From positions 1 through 64,000 of the forward strand of contig JAFZHD010000039.1 in the NCBI GenBank assembly GCA_017555085.1: a stretch of 64,000 nt of DNA, written 5' to 3'. The stretch comes from Muribaculaceae bacterium (GTDB lineage Bacteria > Bacteroidota > Bacteroidia > Bacteroidales > Muribaculaceae). The notes under the pieces are model-generated. The model made no database searches. It saw only the letters and a program-made list of their open reading frames with translations, and was not told the origin of the DNA. The translations under genes and the position numbers were made by a program. Shown here piece after piece: positions 9,801 to 17,262 of this stretch (position 1 is the stretch's first letter; each line of letters starts with the position of its first letter).

Positions 9801-10273
9801 TCGAAAGACAAGCCGATGCGTCTCACGATTTCCCTACTTGTCTCAGTTTTCTTGTTGGTGATAATCGTGCCGTCGGGCTGTTCAAGGGTGTGTTTGACAT
9901 CTTGCATTTTTCCGCTAACTTTTTTGTTAGCGCGGTAAACATACCATTGCGCGATTACTTTGTTATCGTCTTTATCGAGAAATGTCACTCGACTCCATGC
10001 TTCGCCTGTGTTTTTACGCATCAGCGTGCGAGTGTCGGCGTCGTGTATTTTATTACCGTCGGCATCATCATATACGGCTCTATTCGCATTTTTCATGCGT
10101 GGAGTTTGGTCGTACAACGCGAGGCAAATGGCATCGAGAATAGTGGTCTTGCCCGAGCCGGTTTTGCCTGTGATGAGAAATTGCGATTCTTCGTTCAACG
10201 GGCCGTTTTCAAAGTCAATGACTGCATCTTTGATAGATGCGATATTGTGGATTTCGATTTTGAGAAGTTTCAT
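6881..10273 (-). CDS. sbcC: Exonuclease subunit SbcC (Rad50-like ATPase)
   Basis: A 1130-residue SMC-like ATPase, partner of SbcD in the complex that opens hairpins and trims protein-blocked DNA ends. The Walker A motif (GKTGSGKTT) is at residues 36-44. Two long coiled-coil stretches rich in Glu, Lys, Ala and Gln flank a zinc hook CPLCGQ near residue 547. The ABC signature (NISGGESF) is near 1032 and Walker B (TLFIDEGFGTLD) near 1064. The length and order match full-length SbcC, and no frameshift is seen. The long antisense open frames across the coiled coil are composition artefacts. It follows sbcD by 25 bases. Confidence 0.96.
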   Translation of the reverse strand: MKLLKIEIHNIASIKDAVIDFENGPLNEESQFLITGKTGSGKTTILDAICLALYDQTPRMKNANRAVYDDADGNKIHDADTRTLMRKNTGEAWSRVTFLDKDDNKVIAQWYVYRANKKVSGKMQDVKHTLEQPDGTIITNKKTETSREIVRRIGLSFDQFCRTSMLAQGEFTKFLRAKDDEKSEILEKLTGLDIYSEIGKKIFAITSEKKSEVTRLELQTNNITPLDDDQIAEKKGELDSLAKTIAEQESLKKSYEQAKQWFESMVQTNQKLEQITQEEQQLKEKIESESFRQVSGIVSDWDKTEEVRRHHTQMTDARNGLAMTEQNDNNAMQSFVNLTGELLSLEADKDLLDQRNTNISRTLAENESKKPVFEKVALIKEHIKTIKANENLQVQLDQECKSLAESIAILENEIAKLHTQFETATQNEQAKQAEIEEKQRAASQFDQDSLAQRRSVLVTTNQVLSELKTDYTRYCDLRDNVAAKEQNIATIKADITVAEEANAKASGSLKQAETKVDEAQSRFDKLKESADDYLKTIRATLHNDDTCPLCGQKIIELTSDAKFEEIVAPLRQELESAKANETAARNEANKCQITLKAKEQALASADKELGTLKAQADAIIAKLNGYTTWADYADSENPLEQISKDIEKNEAEQTDIAAKQKQLSEILTAANKLQAEKDKITSSKTAISNTINTKKQGIAHGSAQKDSKEQNITNARQTVNDNIGKVTAIFGDESWMQAWQQNADEFASQLQRDADNYRAMVEEQASIATRLASISQDINNINGLVNDIASMRPIWAKSAVSRNLQPNLATRFASLLADVRSISDSISRYKDQDKTATAEINRCLSQLENISIERVGELIGIGNNIAEYRAIINDANEANIRINTTKTTLTNERQKLESERPQAVEGETIDSATAKIAEASAIITESHTKQGAISQQLKQDAENKAKLESILKEIEVAKAEYISWERLSSVFGSSDGKKFRAIAQSFILHDMLLKANVYLRQFIPRYEMKGQPGTLAIAIIDHEMADSDRPISNISGGESFLLSLSLALGLSSLSNQAMAMDTLFIDEGFGTLDSEYLSSVINALEQLHNMGGKKVGIISHVDSLKERITTQIQVNCINNSHSEIKVVSTL

Positions 10274-10298
10274 ATTGTATAATGTTTTTATGTAGTGA

Positions 10299-11513
10299 TT
10301 AAGATTCGTGGTTGTTGATGATGTTGATTACTTCATTGAATTTGTCAGTCATGTCTTGGCTCATTTCAATGCCATTGACTCTTTTGTAGTGAAGTTCCGC
10401 GATTTCGAGAGGCGATTTTGTTAGCATTTCCTCTGTTGCGAATAGTACTTGCTGGCTGTTGCTTGTGGCTGTTTCCGGGCGTTCCCATTTGATGGTGCAA
10501 AAGCGCGCTTGCTTATCTTTGAGTGTCTCGATGGCTTGTTCTCTGATGAGTCGGGGAACACTGTCGTCAAACTTGATGTTGAGTCGCACATACATTTGTT
10601 CATCGTCACCAATGGCAGCCAACTCGTTGAGTGCGTCTTTATATGAAGCGGCATTCTTTGGAATGGTTCGGAGAGGTATGGGGTTGTCAATTTTTATTGT
10701 TTTGACTTTTGGCTCTGCTCCCGATGCGAGTTCTACGATTGACACAGAGTGGTCGTTAATTTCATCAAAACTTACGGGGATGGGAGTGCCGCAGTAGCGG
10801 GCAAACTTGCTTTCGCTTTTTATGTCTTGCGGACAGTGAATGTGGCCGAGAGCCATGTAATCATAATCAACAGTGATGCTGTCGATGGGAATGTAATCCA
10901 TGCCGCCGCGGCTTTCGTCGTGACCGTCAATTTTACAACCGGTAATAGCCATATGAGCCATCATCACAACAGGAAGTTTATCGGGATTGACTTGGTTGAG
11001 GCGGTTGTTGAGTTCTTGCCAAAATGCCTGTTGGCGTTGTTCGCGAGGGGTGTCTTCGCTCACAAGAGGGAAACTTTGAGGAAACACATGCGGCATGGCA
11101 ACAACAAAGCCGATGGTGTTGCCTTCGCTGTCGTTTACATTAATAATGTGTCGGTCAAAGTTGATTTCGTTATCTTCTTTTTCGATGCGACCAATCATTT
11201 CGATGTTAAATTTTTTCCACAAATTGCGCGTCATTTCAAGTCGTGCGCTGCTGTCGTGGTTACCTGCCGCAACAATGATTTTCATTGATGGACATTCATC
11301 TTGAATTTGAATCAAGTGGTCGGTAAAAAGTTTCATTGTGGTGTTTGACGGAGTAGCATTGTGATAGATGTCGCCACTTACCACCATAACATCGGGATTT
11401 TCATCGGCTACGATTTGTTTGAGTTGGTTAAGGAATGATGTGTGTTCCTCTGTTCGGTCATAAGAGTAGAATTCTTGACCGAGATGCCAGTCGCTAGTAT
11501 GAAGGATTTTCAT
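10299..11513 (-). CDS. sbcD: Exonuclease subunit SbcD (Mre11-like nuclease)
   Basis: A 404-residue metallophosphoesterase nuclease, the catalytic partner of SbcC. The phosphoesterase motifs appear in order: DWH (D8, H10), GDIYH near 47-51, GNHD near 97-100, MAHMAITG near 189, and GHIH near 222-225. These would bind two Mn ions. The C-terminal capping region (about 300-404) is where the SbcC coiled-coil base is held in the family. It is the first gene of the operon, read from the promoter at 11548-11579. Confidence 0.95.
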   Translation of the reverse strand: MKILHTSDWHLGQEFYSYDRTEEHTSFLNQLKQIVADENPDVMVVSGDIYHNATPSNTTMKLFTDHLIQIQDECPSMKIIVAAGNHDSSARLEMTRNLWKKFNIEMIGRIEKEDNEINFDRHIINVNDSEGNTIGFVVAMPHVFPQSFPLVSEDTPREQRQQAFWQELNNRLNQVNPDKLPVVMMAHMAITGCKIDGHDESRGGMDYIPIDSITVDYDYMALGHIHCPQDIKSESKFARYCGTPIPVSFDEINDHSVSIVELASGAEPKVKTIKIDNPIPLRTIPKNAASYKDALNELAAIGDDEQMYVRLNIKFDDSVPRLIREQAIETLKDKQARFCTIKWERPETATSNSQQVLFATEEMLTKSPLEIAELHYKRVNGIEMSQDMTDKFNEVINIINNHES

Positions 11514-11547
11514 ATTGATTAGATTTATAAAATGTGATTAATTATAT

Positions 11548-11579
11548 CAAAGTTACAAAAAAAATCCCGAATATGCAAA
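11548..11579 (-). promoter_or_regulatory. Promoter of the sbcD-sbcC-deacetylase operon
   Basis: On the minus strand TTTG (11579-11576), 20 bases, TAACTTTG (11555-11548): both boxes and the spacing match the Bacteroidetes consensus. The -33 box sits inside the hairpin that terminates the upstream gene. Confidence 0.75.
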
Positions 11580-11601
11580 TTTTTTGCACACTCGGGATTT
11601 A
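11556..11601 (-). terminator. Terminator of the NAGPA-type gene
   Basis: Reading the minus strand, the stem AAATCCCGA pairs with TCGGGATTT, with an inner TGCAAA/TTTGCA stem, followed by a run of eight T. It begins 20 bases after the stop at 11621 and overlaps the sbcD promoter. Confidence 0.85.
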
Positions 11602-11620
11602 TAAAGTTGGGAAATGGGAA

Positions 11621-14440
11621 TTATCGGATAGCGACTTTTGATGTGTGGATAGCGCCGTTGGCATCAACAGCCACTGCGATGTAAAGACCGTTGAGGCCTT
11701 CTACATTGAGGCTGTGTGAATTTTGTGCGGTGCGAACAACTGTGCCGTTGATTGAGTAGAGTGAGAATTCTTTAACCTCAATGCCTGTTGCCAAAAGGTT
11801 GCTACCATCGACAACAAATGCTGCTTTTTCGGCAGTTGCCACTTCTTCAACGCCTACCGATTCGCCACCTGCGTTGTGGCTATAATGTGCCACACCTTGC
11901 AATGCACAGCAAATCCAAATGTCGAGAATTCGACCGTTGTTGCGGGTTGATTGGGCGATAGACGACATGTTTTGGGCGTTGGCAGCTGAGCCGAGGCCGT
12001 TTACAGGGTAGCGGCAGTTATATCCTACTGTGATGTCAATACCATTGGTTGTGTTGCTGAGAGTGAAATAACCGTTGGTTTGGCCTGTTGTGTAGGCGAT
12101 AGCGGCAGAGTATTGTTTTTTGCCGTAGTTAAAGAATTTCAAAGCCGTACCATAGGGGTTGTTGTTGAGCGCACCGGCATTCATCGATTTGATAAATGTA
12201 CCTGATGCGTTGAAAAGGTAGGGGTAGGTTGATTGGCCGATAACCCAGAATGTGCCGTCATCGTTGGGCAATACTTCTGATGCACCGCGCGAACCTTTAA
12301 GTTCGAGTTGAGTGCCTGAAGCATCTTTGAGGGCGATGATGTTTGCAGTGGGGTTAACAGTGCCGTTGCTGATAGTGTAGTACAATACATTTTTACAGCC
12401 GTCGTCGGTAGCCCAGATGCGACCGTTTGTGAGGTTGCCGCTGATAGCAATATTTGAACCCATGATGAGGCCGCCGTGAGTGGCATCTTCAAGAATTTTT
12501 GTGGGGGCTGAACCTACACCGTTTTTCCAAGCATAAACAGTGAATGTGTGTGTTGCAGTTACTGCGTTTGCTCCAACGAGAACACCGTCTACAAAGCGAA
12601 TGCTTGAAAGAGCAGTCAAACCGCCCGATACGCCGGTGAGGTTAACATCGTTGCCTGTGTCAACACCTGTGTAGGCGTTAAGAATGTTGATTGTGGGAGT
12701 GCCATAGGGCTTACTGTTGAGCACATAGAGCAAACCGCCGTTTTCGGCAATAAAGCGTGTTGTTGTGCCTGATGAAGAGCCGTCAGTGATGTCAAGCCAA
12801 GGAGACAAAGTGGTGTTGCCACTGTAATTCCACACTTCGGTCATGCTGCTGATGCGGTCGTCAAATTCTTCTTCGGGAGTTTCGGGCTCTTCGGGTTTTT
12901 CAACAACCTCGGTGTTTGTACCCGAGAGAGTAACTGTTTTGGTTGTAGCTGCGTCAGATGTGATGGTCAATTTTGCAGAGTGTGAGCCAAATGCTGTGGG
13001 CTTGTATTTGATCGTGATTGAGCCGCTTGCAGCCGATTGGCTGATAGAAGAGCTTGAGATGCTGAATTGGTTGGCGTTAGTGCCTTCGAGAGTGATTTTG
13101 ATAGCGCCGCGAAGGTTAGTACCCGACACTGTAATGCTTTTTGACACTTCGGCGCTGTTGGTTGTTGTCAATGCAACCGATGATGCGCTTGTTGAGATAG
13201 TGGGAGTGGAGAGTTTCACGATAAACAAGCCGTCGGCAACCGAGCGAATTTGTCCTGTGCCGCTGTTGTTATTATATGTGTCGTTGATAACGCCGCCGCT
13301 TGAAGTCCAGAATGTAGATGAACCGCCACCGTCAAAGTTGAGGGCATCGCTACAACCGAGATTTTTCATGATGTCGCCGAGAATTTTACCGTTACAGCCG
13401 TCGCTATAACCCGAGTTGCGACCGTCAACAACGAGCATCACAAGTTTGGTTTTATCGGCATTGTAACCTACTGCTGTGCGAGGTTCAGCACCTGAAATGT
13501 TTCCTAATGAGTTGCTGTAAGACGAGATAGTGTTGCCGTTGTCGAGAATCATCATTGAGCCGCCCAAGGCTTGTGTAGCCACGGGAGTGGTGATGTTGCC
13601 GGCATTGTCCTTAATGTTGGGCGTGAGGTAAACAGTGATAACATCACCTGATTTAAGACCTTTGACATAAGCACCGTTTTGAGTGCCTTTACCAAACATT
13701 ACGATGCCGTTTGAGGGAATTGTAACATTGCCTGATGAGGGTGCGCTTGCAACCTTATATGAAAGGTATTTACCGGGAGTGAAGGCATTGCCATTGACGG
13801 GTGTGAGTTGAACGGCATAGCCGCCTGCACCCGATGTACCCGATGTTGAACTGTTGCTTTCGGGAGTGTAGAAAATAAGTTGCTCGCCAACACCACAGTT
13901 TGTTGCCAATGTTGATGTGATGTTGATGCCGGCATAACTTGTCCAACCTTCTGTTGTAGAACTACCGATGCTGCACCAACAGCCCATGCTGTTAAAGTAG
14001 CCGATGGTGGGGATATTGTTGTCGTCAAAAGTGATGGCTGAATAGCCGTCGCCACTAAAACCTTTGCGAGCATTGCCACCGATAACAGTGAAACCGCCGG
14101 GCTCGTCGGGAGAAAAGAAACCGCCGTTGATACCTACAAGGGGAGTAGCATCGGTAATTGTGCTTGCCATTGTTTTGACAGAAGCCACTGTTGTGAGTTT
14201 AGAACCGGCTGCCACTGTGCGAACTGCCACATTGGGGTTAGTGAGGTCGGTCACTGAATAGAAAATGCGCAAAGTGCGACTGCTGTTTGACACTTTGGCT
14301 GTTGTTACCACTGTACCAGCACCGAGGTCGGTTGTAGATGTGGTTGTAACGGTGTAAGAAGCGCCGTTAAGTGTCCATGTTGCGGCCATTGCAGTAAGTT
14401 GGAGTGCAAAAGCCGAAATCAAGAGTAAAATCTTTTTCAT
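11621..14440 (-). CDS. Secreted phosphodiester glycosidase-type (NAGPA domain) multidomain protein
   Basis: A 939-residue exported protein. A signal peptide (residues 1-19, ending TAMA) precedes a NAGPA-type domain at about 60-405, recognised from INGGFF near 105, PRTAVGYN near 320 and the run LNFDGGGSSTFW near 370; in the family this domain removes GlcNAc from phosphodiesters. An immunoglobulin-like domain follows (about 410-510), then a Pro/Glu linker (about 512-527), then a beta-propeller-like region (about 530-870), possibly DUF4623. The last 60 residues (EFSLYSINGTVV, then GLYIAVAV) look like a type IX-style sorting domain. The true substrate is unknown; a surface or extracellular glycan is likely. 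It is a single-gene unit with its own promoter and terminator. Confidence 0.8.
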   Translation of the reverse strand: MKKILLLISAFALQLTAMAATWTLNGASYTVTTTSTTDLGAGTVVTTAKVSNSSRTLRIFYSVTDLTNPNVAVRTVAAGSKLTTVASVKTMASTITDATPLVGINGGFFSPDEPGGFTVIGGNARKGFSGDGYSAITFDDNNIPTIGYFNSMGCWCSIGSSTTEGWTSYAGINITSTLATNCGVGEQLIFYTPESNSSTSGTSGAGGYAVQLTPVNGNAFTPGKYLSYKVASAPSSGNVTIPSNGIVMFGKGTQNGAYVKGLKSGDVITVYLTPNIKDNAGNITTPVATQALGGSMMILDNGNTISSYSNSLGNISGAEPRTAVGYNADKTKLVMLVVDGRNSGYSDGCNGKILGDIMKNLGCSDALNFDGGGSSTFWTSSGGVINDTYNNNSGTGQIRSVADGLFIVKLSTPTISTSASSVALTTTNSAEVSKSITVSGTNLRGAIKITLEGTNANQFSISSSSISQSAASGSITIKYKPTAFGSHSAKLTITSDAATTKTVTLSGTNTEVVEKPEEPETPEEEFDDRISSMTEVWNYSGNTTLSPWLDITDGSSSGTTTRFIAENGGLLYVLNSKPYGTPTINILNAYTGVDTGNDVNLTGVSGGLTALSSIRFVDGVLVGANAVTATHTFTVYAWKNGVGSAPTKILEDATHGGLIMGSNIAISGNLTNGRIWATDDGCKNVLYYTISNGTVNPTANIIALKDASGTQLELKGSRGASEVLPNDDGTFWVIGQSTYPYLFNASGTFIKSMNAGALNNNPYGTALKFFNYGKKQYSAAIAYTTGQTNGYFTLSNTTNGIDITVGYNCRYPVNGLGSAANAQNMSSIAQSTRNNGRILDIWICCALQGVAHYSHNAGGESVGVEEVATAEKAAFVVDGSNLLATGIEVKEFSLYSINGTVVRTAQNSHSLNVEGLNGLYIAVAVDANGAIHTSKVAIR

Positions 14441-14490
14441 TTGTACTTATTGGTATTTTGTTTTTGGTTATTTTCGTAGAAAATAGACCG

Positions 14491-14521
14491 CAAAATTACT
14501 TAAAATTCACCAAATTAGCAA
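14491..14521 (-). promoter_or_regulatory. Promoter of the NAGPA-type gene
   Basis: Minus-strand TTG (14521-14519), 20 bases, TAATTTTG (14498-14491), both fitting the consensus. The start codon is 50 bases downstream. Confidence 0.65.
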
Positions 14522-14560
14522 GTTTATGGAGTAAAGATAGAAATAGGTTGATTGGGACGA

Positions 14561-14590
14561 TTGTATTTTCGGCGAGAATAGTTAAATTTG
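14561..14590 (+). promoter_or_regulatory. xth promoter, giving a leaderless or near-leaderless mRNA
   Basis: TTG at 14561-14563, 19 bases, TAAATTTG at 14583-14590. The first ATG of xth begins at 14595, only four bases after the box, about where transcription should start. Confidence 0.7.
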
Positions 14591-14594
14591 CACT

Positions 14595-15350
14595 ATGATG
14601 AAATTAGTATCTTGGAATGTAAACGGGCTGCGCGCCTGTCGTGAAAAAGGCTTTGAGGATATATTTGCATCGCTCGACGCCGATTTTGTGTGCTTGCAAG
14701 AAACAAAATTGCAAGAGGGTCAGATTGATATGGCGTTTGAAGGATATCAGTCATATTGGGATTATGCCGAGAAAAAAGGCTATTCGGGAACGGTGATTTT
14801 CACCCGTCACGAGCCGTTATCGGTATCGCAAGGCATCGGTATTGAGCAACACGACCATGAGGGTCGCGTCGTTACGCTCGAAATGCAAGATTTTTATCTT
14901 GTGAATGTGTATGTGCCCAACTCTCGCGACGGCCTTGTGCGCCTCGACTATCGCATGGAGTGGGAAGATGCTTTTCGCCAATATGTCAAACACCTTGACG
15001 AGAAAAAGCCTGTGATAATTTGTGGCGACTTGAATGTGGCTCACAAGGAGATAGACTTGAAAAACCCCAAAGGCAACCGCCGCAATGCAGGGTTTACCGA
15101 TGAGGAACGCGACAAGTTTACAACATTGCTTAACGAGGGTTTTGTTGACACTTATCGCTATTTTTATCCCGACCAAGAGGGCGTTTACTCATGGTGGAGT
15201 TACCGTTTCAAGGCTCGCGAAAAGAATGCAGGCTGGCGTATTGACTACTTTGTGGTGTCGCAACGCCTGTGCCAGCGACTCGTTTCGGCCAACATTCACA
15301 CCGATATCTATGGCAGCGACCACTGCCCGGTGTCGATTGAAATTAATTGA
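14595..15350 (+). CDS. xth: Exodeoxyribonuclease III
   Basis: A 251-residue AP endonuclease and 3'-5' exonuclease of base-excision repair. The exonuclease-endonuclease-phosphatase motifs are all present: SWNVNGLRA (about 5-13), QETK (about 35-38), YVPNS (about 107-111), ICGDLNVAH (about 140-148), RIDYFVVS (about 216-223) and SDHCPV (about 241-246). Two adjacent ATG codons open the frame (14595 and 14598); either could be used. Because the promoter box ends at 14590, translation probably begins at or beside the mRNA 5' end. The 3' end overlaps convergent tspO by 8 bases. Confidence 0.95.
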   Translation: MMKLVSWNVNGLRACREKGFEDIFASLDADFVCLQETKLQEGQIDMAFEGYQSYWDYAEKKGYSGTVIFTRHEPLSVSQGIGIEQHDHEGRVVTLEMQDFYLVNVYVPNSRDGLVRLDYRMEWEDAFRQYVKHLDEKKPVIICGDLNVAHKEIDLKNPKGNRRNAGFTDEERDKFTTLLNEGFVDTYRYFYPDQEGVYSWWSYRFKAREKNAGWRIDYFVVSQRLCQRLVSANIHTDIYGSDHCPVSIEIN

Positions 15351-15807
15351 AAATCACGATATAGGTATTGAGATAGGTGGCGAGTATGAGCCATGCCGCA
15401 TAAGGCGCAAAAAGCCATGTGGCAACTCGGCTTATGTCTATGGCTCGCCACATATAGTAAATGACAAACACATCAAGAAAAATGATTGTGGCCAATGCTG
15501 TGGCTGGATTCATGAGGTAGAAAAATCCGTAACTCCACATAAAGTTGAGAAACAACTGTGTGCCGAAAATCAGCGACATTGGGCCGCGGGCCATTGACTT
15601 GGAGTCCCAAATGATGCCCATTGACAGTCCGCTGCACAGGTATATTATGGCCCACGCTATGGGGAATGCGATGTTGGGCGGGGTGAGTAGCGACATGTTG
15701 AGTGTCGGATACCATGTGTAGAGCGTTTCGGTCTGAAAATAGCGTGCCGACAAGCCGACCAAAAAGCCCAAAGCAATTGGGATGATAAAAGAAATGATTC
15801 GTTTCAT
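15343..15807 (-). CDS. tspO: TspO/MBR family tryptophan-rich membrane protein
   Basis: A 154-residue integral membrane protein with five hydrophobic segments, the TspO/MBR fold. Recognisable family motifs are TPPNIAFPIAWAIIY (about 42-56), the second-half TQLFLNFMWSYGFF (about 83-96), and the C-terminal APYAAWLILATYLN (about 134-147). In other bacteria TspO binds or degrades porphyrins and affects stress responses; the role in anaerobic gut Bacteroidales is unclear. Its start lies 9 bases past the A/T run of a hairpin at 15827-15855, so expression may depend on read-through from the glycosyltransferase gene. Confidence 0.88.
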   Translation of the reverse strand: MKRIISFIIPIALGFLVGLSARYFQTETLYTWYPTLNMSLLTPPNIAFPIAWAIIYLCSGLSMGIIWDSKSMARGPMSLIFGTQLFLNFMWSYGFFYLMNPATALATIIFLDVFVIYYMWRAIDISRVATWLFAPYAAWLILATYLNTYIVIFN

Positions 15808-15815
15808 AGCATATT

Positions 15816-15855
15816 AAAAAGAGTTAGACTTTGTTATTATCTCAATAACAAGGTC
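15816..15855 (-). terminator. Hairpin between the glycosyltransferase gene and tspO
   Basis: The stem GAC-TTGTTATT/AATAACAA-GTC (with one bulge pair) spans 15827-15855 and is followed on the minus strand by a T5 run. It may terminate the glycosyltransferase transcript or act as a control point for tspO, whose start is 9 bases further on. Confidence 0.5.
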
Positions 15856-15883
15856 GGGGCAAAAATGGTTTTATGGCTTGATG

Positions 15884-16864
15884 TTAAAGTCGCGACAGAA
15901 TGTGCAACGCGAGATAAAAACGGCGGTGGCGCGACAAGTGTTTACGGGTCTCGGCCATGATGTGGGCGGGAGTCAAGCCGGCAAGGGGAGTGAGAGGCAA
16001 CTGTCGGCCTATCCATTCAAGTGTTTTTGCACGCGATTTCAGTGGATTGCCAAGCATTCGAGCGGCCGATGTGATAAGGTCGTTTTCAAGCCCTTTGTCA
16101 AGTGCGGCTTGGTGATGTGGGGTGAGCGCATTGAGTTGGCCAAGCACTTCGCGGCAACGATGATACAAGTTGAGATTGTGTTGCCACAACTGTTGGGGCG
16201 AGTGTGCTGAGCCGCCACCCATTGTCCATCGGTAAATGTTGTTGTCAATCCATGCGAGTCGGGCATCAGATGCAAACACGCGTATGTTCAGAATCATGTC
16301 TTCGCCCATAAAGTTCTTTTCGGCGCAGGAAAACAGCTCGGCGAGCAGAGAGCGGCGGTAGAGCCGTCCCCATGCGTTGAGCGGAAAACTTGTCTTGTCA
16401 AGCATTAACGGCAGTAGTGATGCTGTTGAGTAGCAGTCGTTTGTGAGAATGCGTGACGGAATGAGAAAGGGCATGGGTATGTGCAATCGGCGTGACACAC
16501 GCTGCGCTCCGGCAATAACAATATCGCATTGCGATGATGCGGCTTTGTTGGTCAATAATTCAAGAGCATCGGGGATGATGGCGTCGTCGGCATCGAGGAA
16601 AAACACATATTCTCCGTGAGCCGCTTTCACACCGTTGAGGCGTGATTGGCTCAACCCCTGATTGGTGTCGTGAACGATTACCGAAATGCGGCTGTCCATT
16701 GCTGCCAACGATTCGATAGTGGCAAGAGTGCTGTCGGTCGAGGCGTCATCAACGACAATTAATTCAAAGTCGGCTATTGACTGCGCAAGGACCGATTTGA
16801 TGGCACGGGCAATGTTTTTTTGCTCGTTAAAGGCGGGTATGATGACACTCACAATGGTTTTCAT
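15884..16864 (-). CDS. Family 2 glycosyltransferase
   Basis: A 326-residue GT2-type (GT-A fold) sugar transferase, probably cytoplasmic and membrane-associated, making an unknown envelope glycan. The N-terminus has the nucleotide-binding strand VSVIIPAFNEQKNI (5-18), VVDDASTDST (37-46) and the metal-binding DAD at 91-93 in FFLDADDAI. A later GEDMILNIR-type acceptor region is near 188-196. I chose the ATG at 16864, not the one at 16882, because a TAnnTTTG box occupies 16877-16870, so the upstream ATG would lie before the transcript starts. No other glycan genes are nearby, so the pathway cannot be named. Confidence 0.85.
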   Translation of the reverse strand: MKTIVSVIIPAFNEQKNIARAIKSVLAQSIADFELIVVDDASTDSTLATIESLAAMDSRISVIVHDTNQGLSQSRLNGVKAAHGEYVFFLDADDAIIPDALELLTNKAASSQCDIVIAGAQRVSRRLHIPMPFLIPSRILTNDCYSTASLLPLMLDKTSFPLNAWGRLYRRSLLAELFSCAEKNFMGEDMILNIRVFASDARLAWIDNNIYRWTMGGGSAHSPQQLWQHNLNLYHRCREVLGQLNALTPHHQAALDKGLENDLITSAARMLGNPLKSRAKTLEWIGRQLPLTPLAGLTPAHIMAETRKHLSRHRRFYLALHILSRL

Positions 16865-16869
16865 GGCCT

Positions 16870-16877
16870 CAAAGATA
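16870..16877 (-). promoter_or_regulatory. Promoter box of the glycosyltransferase gene, near-leaderless
   Basis: Minus-strand TATCTTTG matches the -7 consensus and ends five bases before the ATG at 16864. No clear -33 box is seen at the usual distance. Confidence 0.5.
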
Positions 16878-16954
16878 GTCATTTATTGGTAAAATGAGGC
16901 TATTTTGGCTCAATTTATGTGGGGATGTACCAAGGTTAACTCGTTGTAAAATGG

Positions 16955-16984
16955 TTGATATATCCAAAAGTTTGATTAATTTTG
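16955..16984 (+). promoter_or_regulatory. Promoter of the 2-oxoacid:ferredoxin oxidoreductase operon
   Basis: TTG at 16955-16957, 19 bases, TAATTTTG at 16977-16984, a full match to the Bacteroidetes consensus. The leader is about 33 bases. Confidence 0.75.
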
Positions 16985-17021
16985 CAAAGCAAAATGCAAG
17001 AAAGACTAAAACAAAAGATAT

Positions 17022-17252
17022 ATGGCAAAAGTACAAGGTGCAGTAAAAGTAAATCAAGAACGGTGTAAAGGTTGCGATTTGTGTGTCGTTGCCTGTCCGC
17101 TCGATGTGTTGAAATTGCAGCCCAAAGAAGTGAACAATCGCGGTTATCATTACGCCTATATGCACAATCCCGAGGCTTGTATCGGCTGTGCATCATGTGC
17201 AATCGTGTGTCCCGACGGTTGTATCGAAGTTTACCGAGTAACAAACAAATAA
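17022..17252 (+). CDS. 2-oxoacid:ferredoxin oxidoreductase delta subunit (2x[4Fe-4S] ferredoxin)
   Basis: A 76-residue ferredoxin-like subunit. Two complete cluster motifs, CKGCDLCVVACP (about 14-25) and CIGCASCAIVCP (about 53-64), each give the CxxCxxCxxxCP pattern for a [4Fe-4S] cluster. In this enzyme class the delta subunit carries electrons from the thiamine-diphosphate site to free ferredoxin. It opens a four-gene operon in the order delta, alpha, beta, gamma, the order usual in Bacteroidales, and is separated from alpha by 10 bases. Confidence 0.93.
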   Translation: MAKVQGAVKVNQERCKGCDLCVVACPLDVLKLQPKEVNNRGYHYAYMHNPEACIGCASCAIVCPDGCIEVYRVTNK

Positions 17253-17262
17253 CAAAACATAA

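Noticed and set aside
10749-11288. 179-codon open frame antisense to sbcD
   Set aside because: Every catalytic motif of SbcD is on the other strand; this frame has no recognisable domain or promoter.
12843-13409. 188-codon open frame antisense to the NAGPA-type gene
   Set aside because: Low-complexity Ser/Val/Leu composition, mirrored from a Thr/Ser-rich protein; no promoter.
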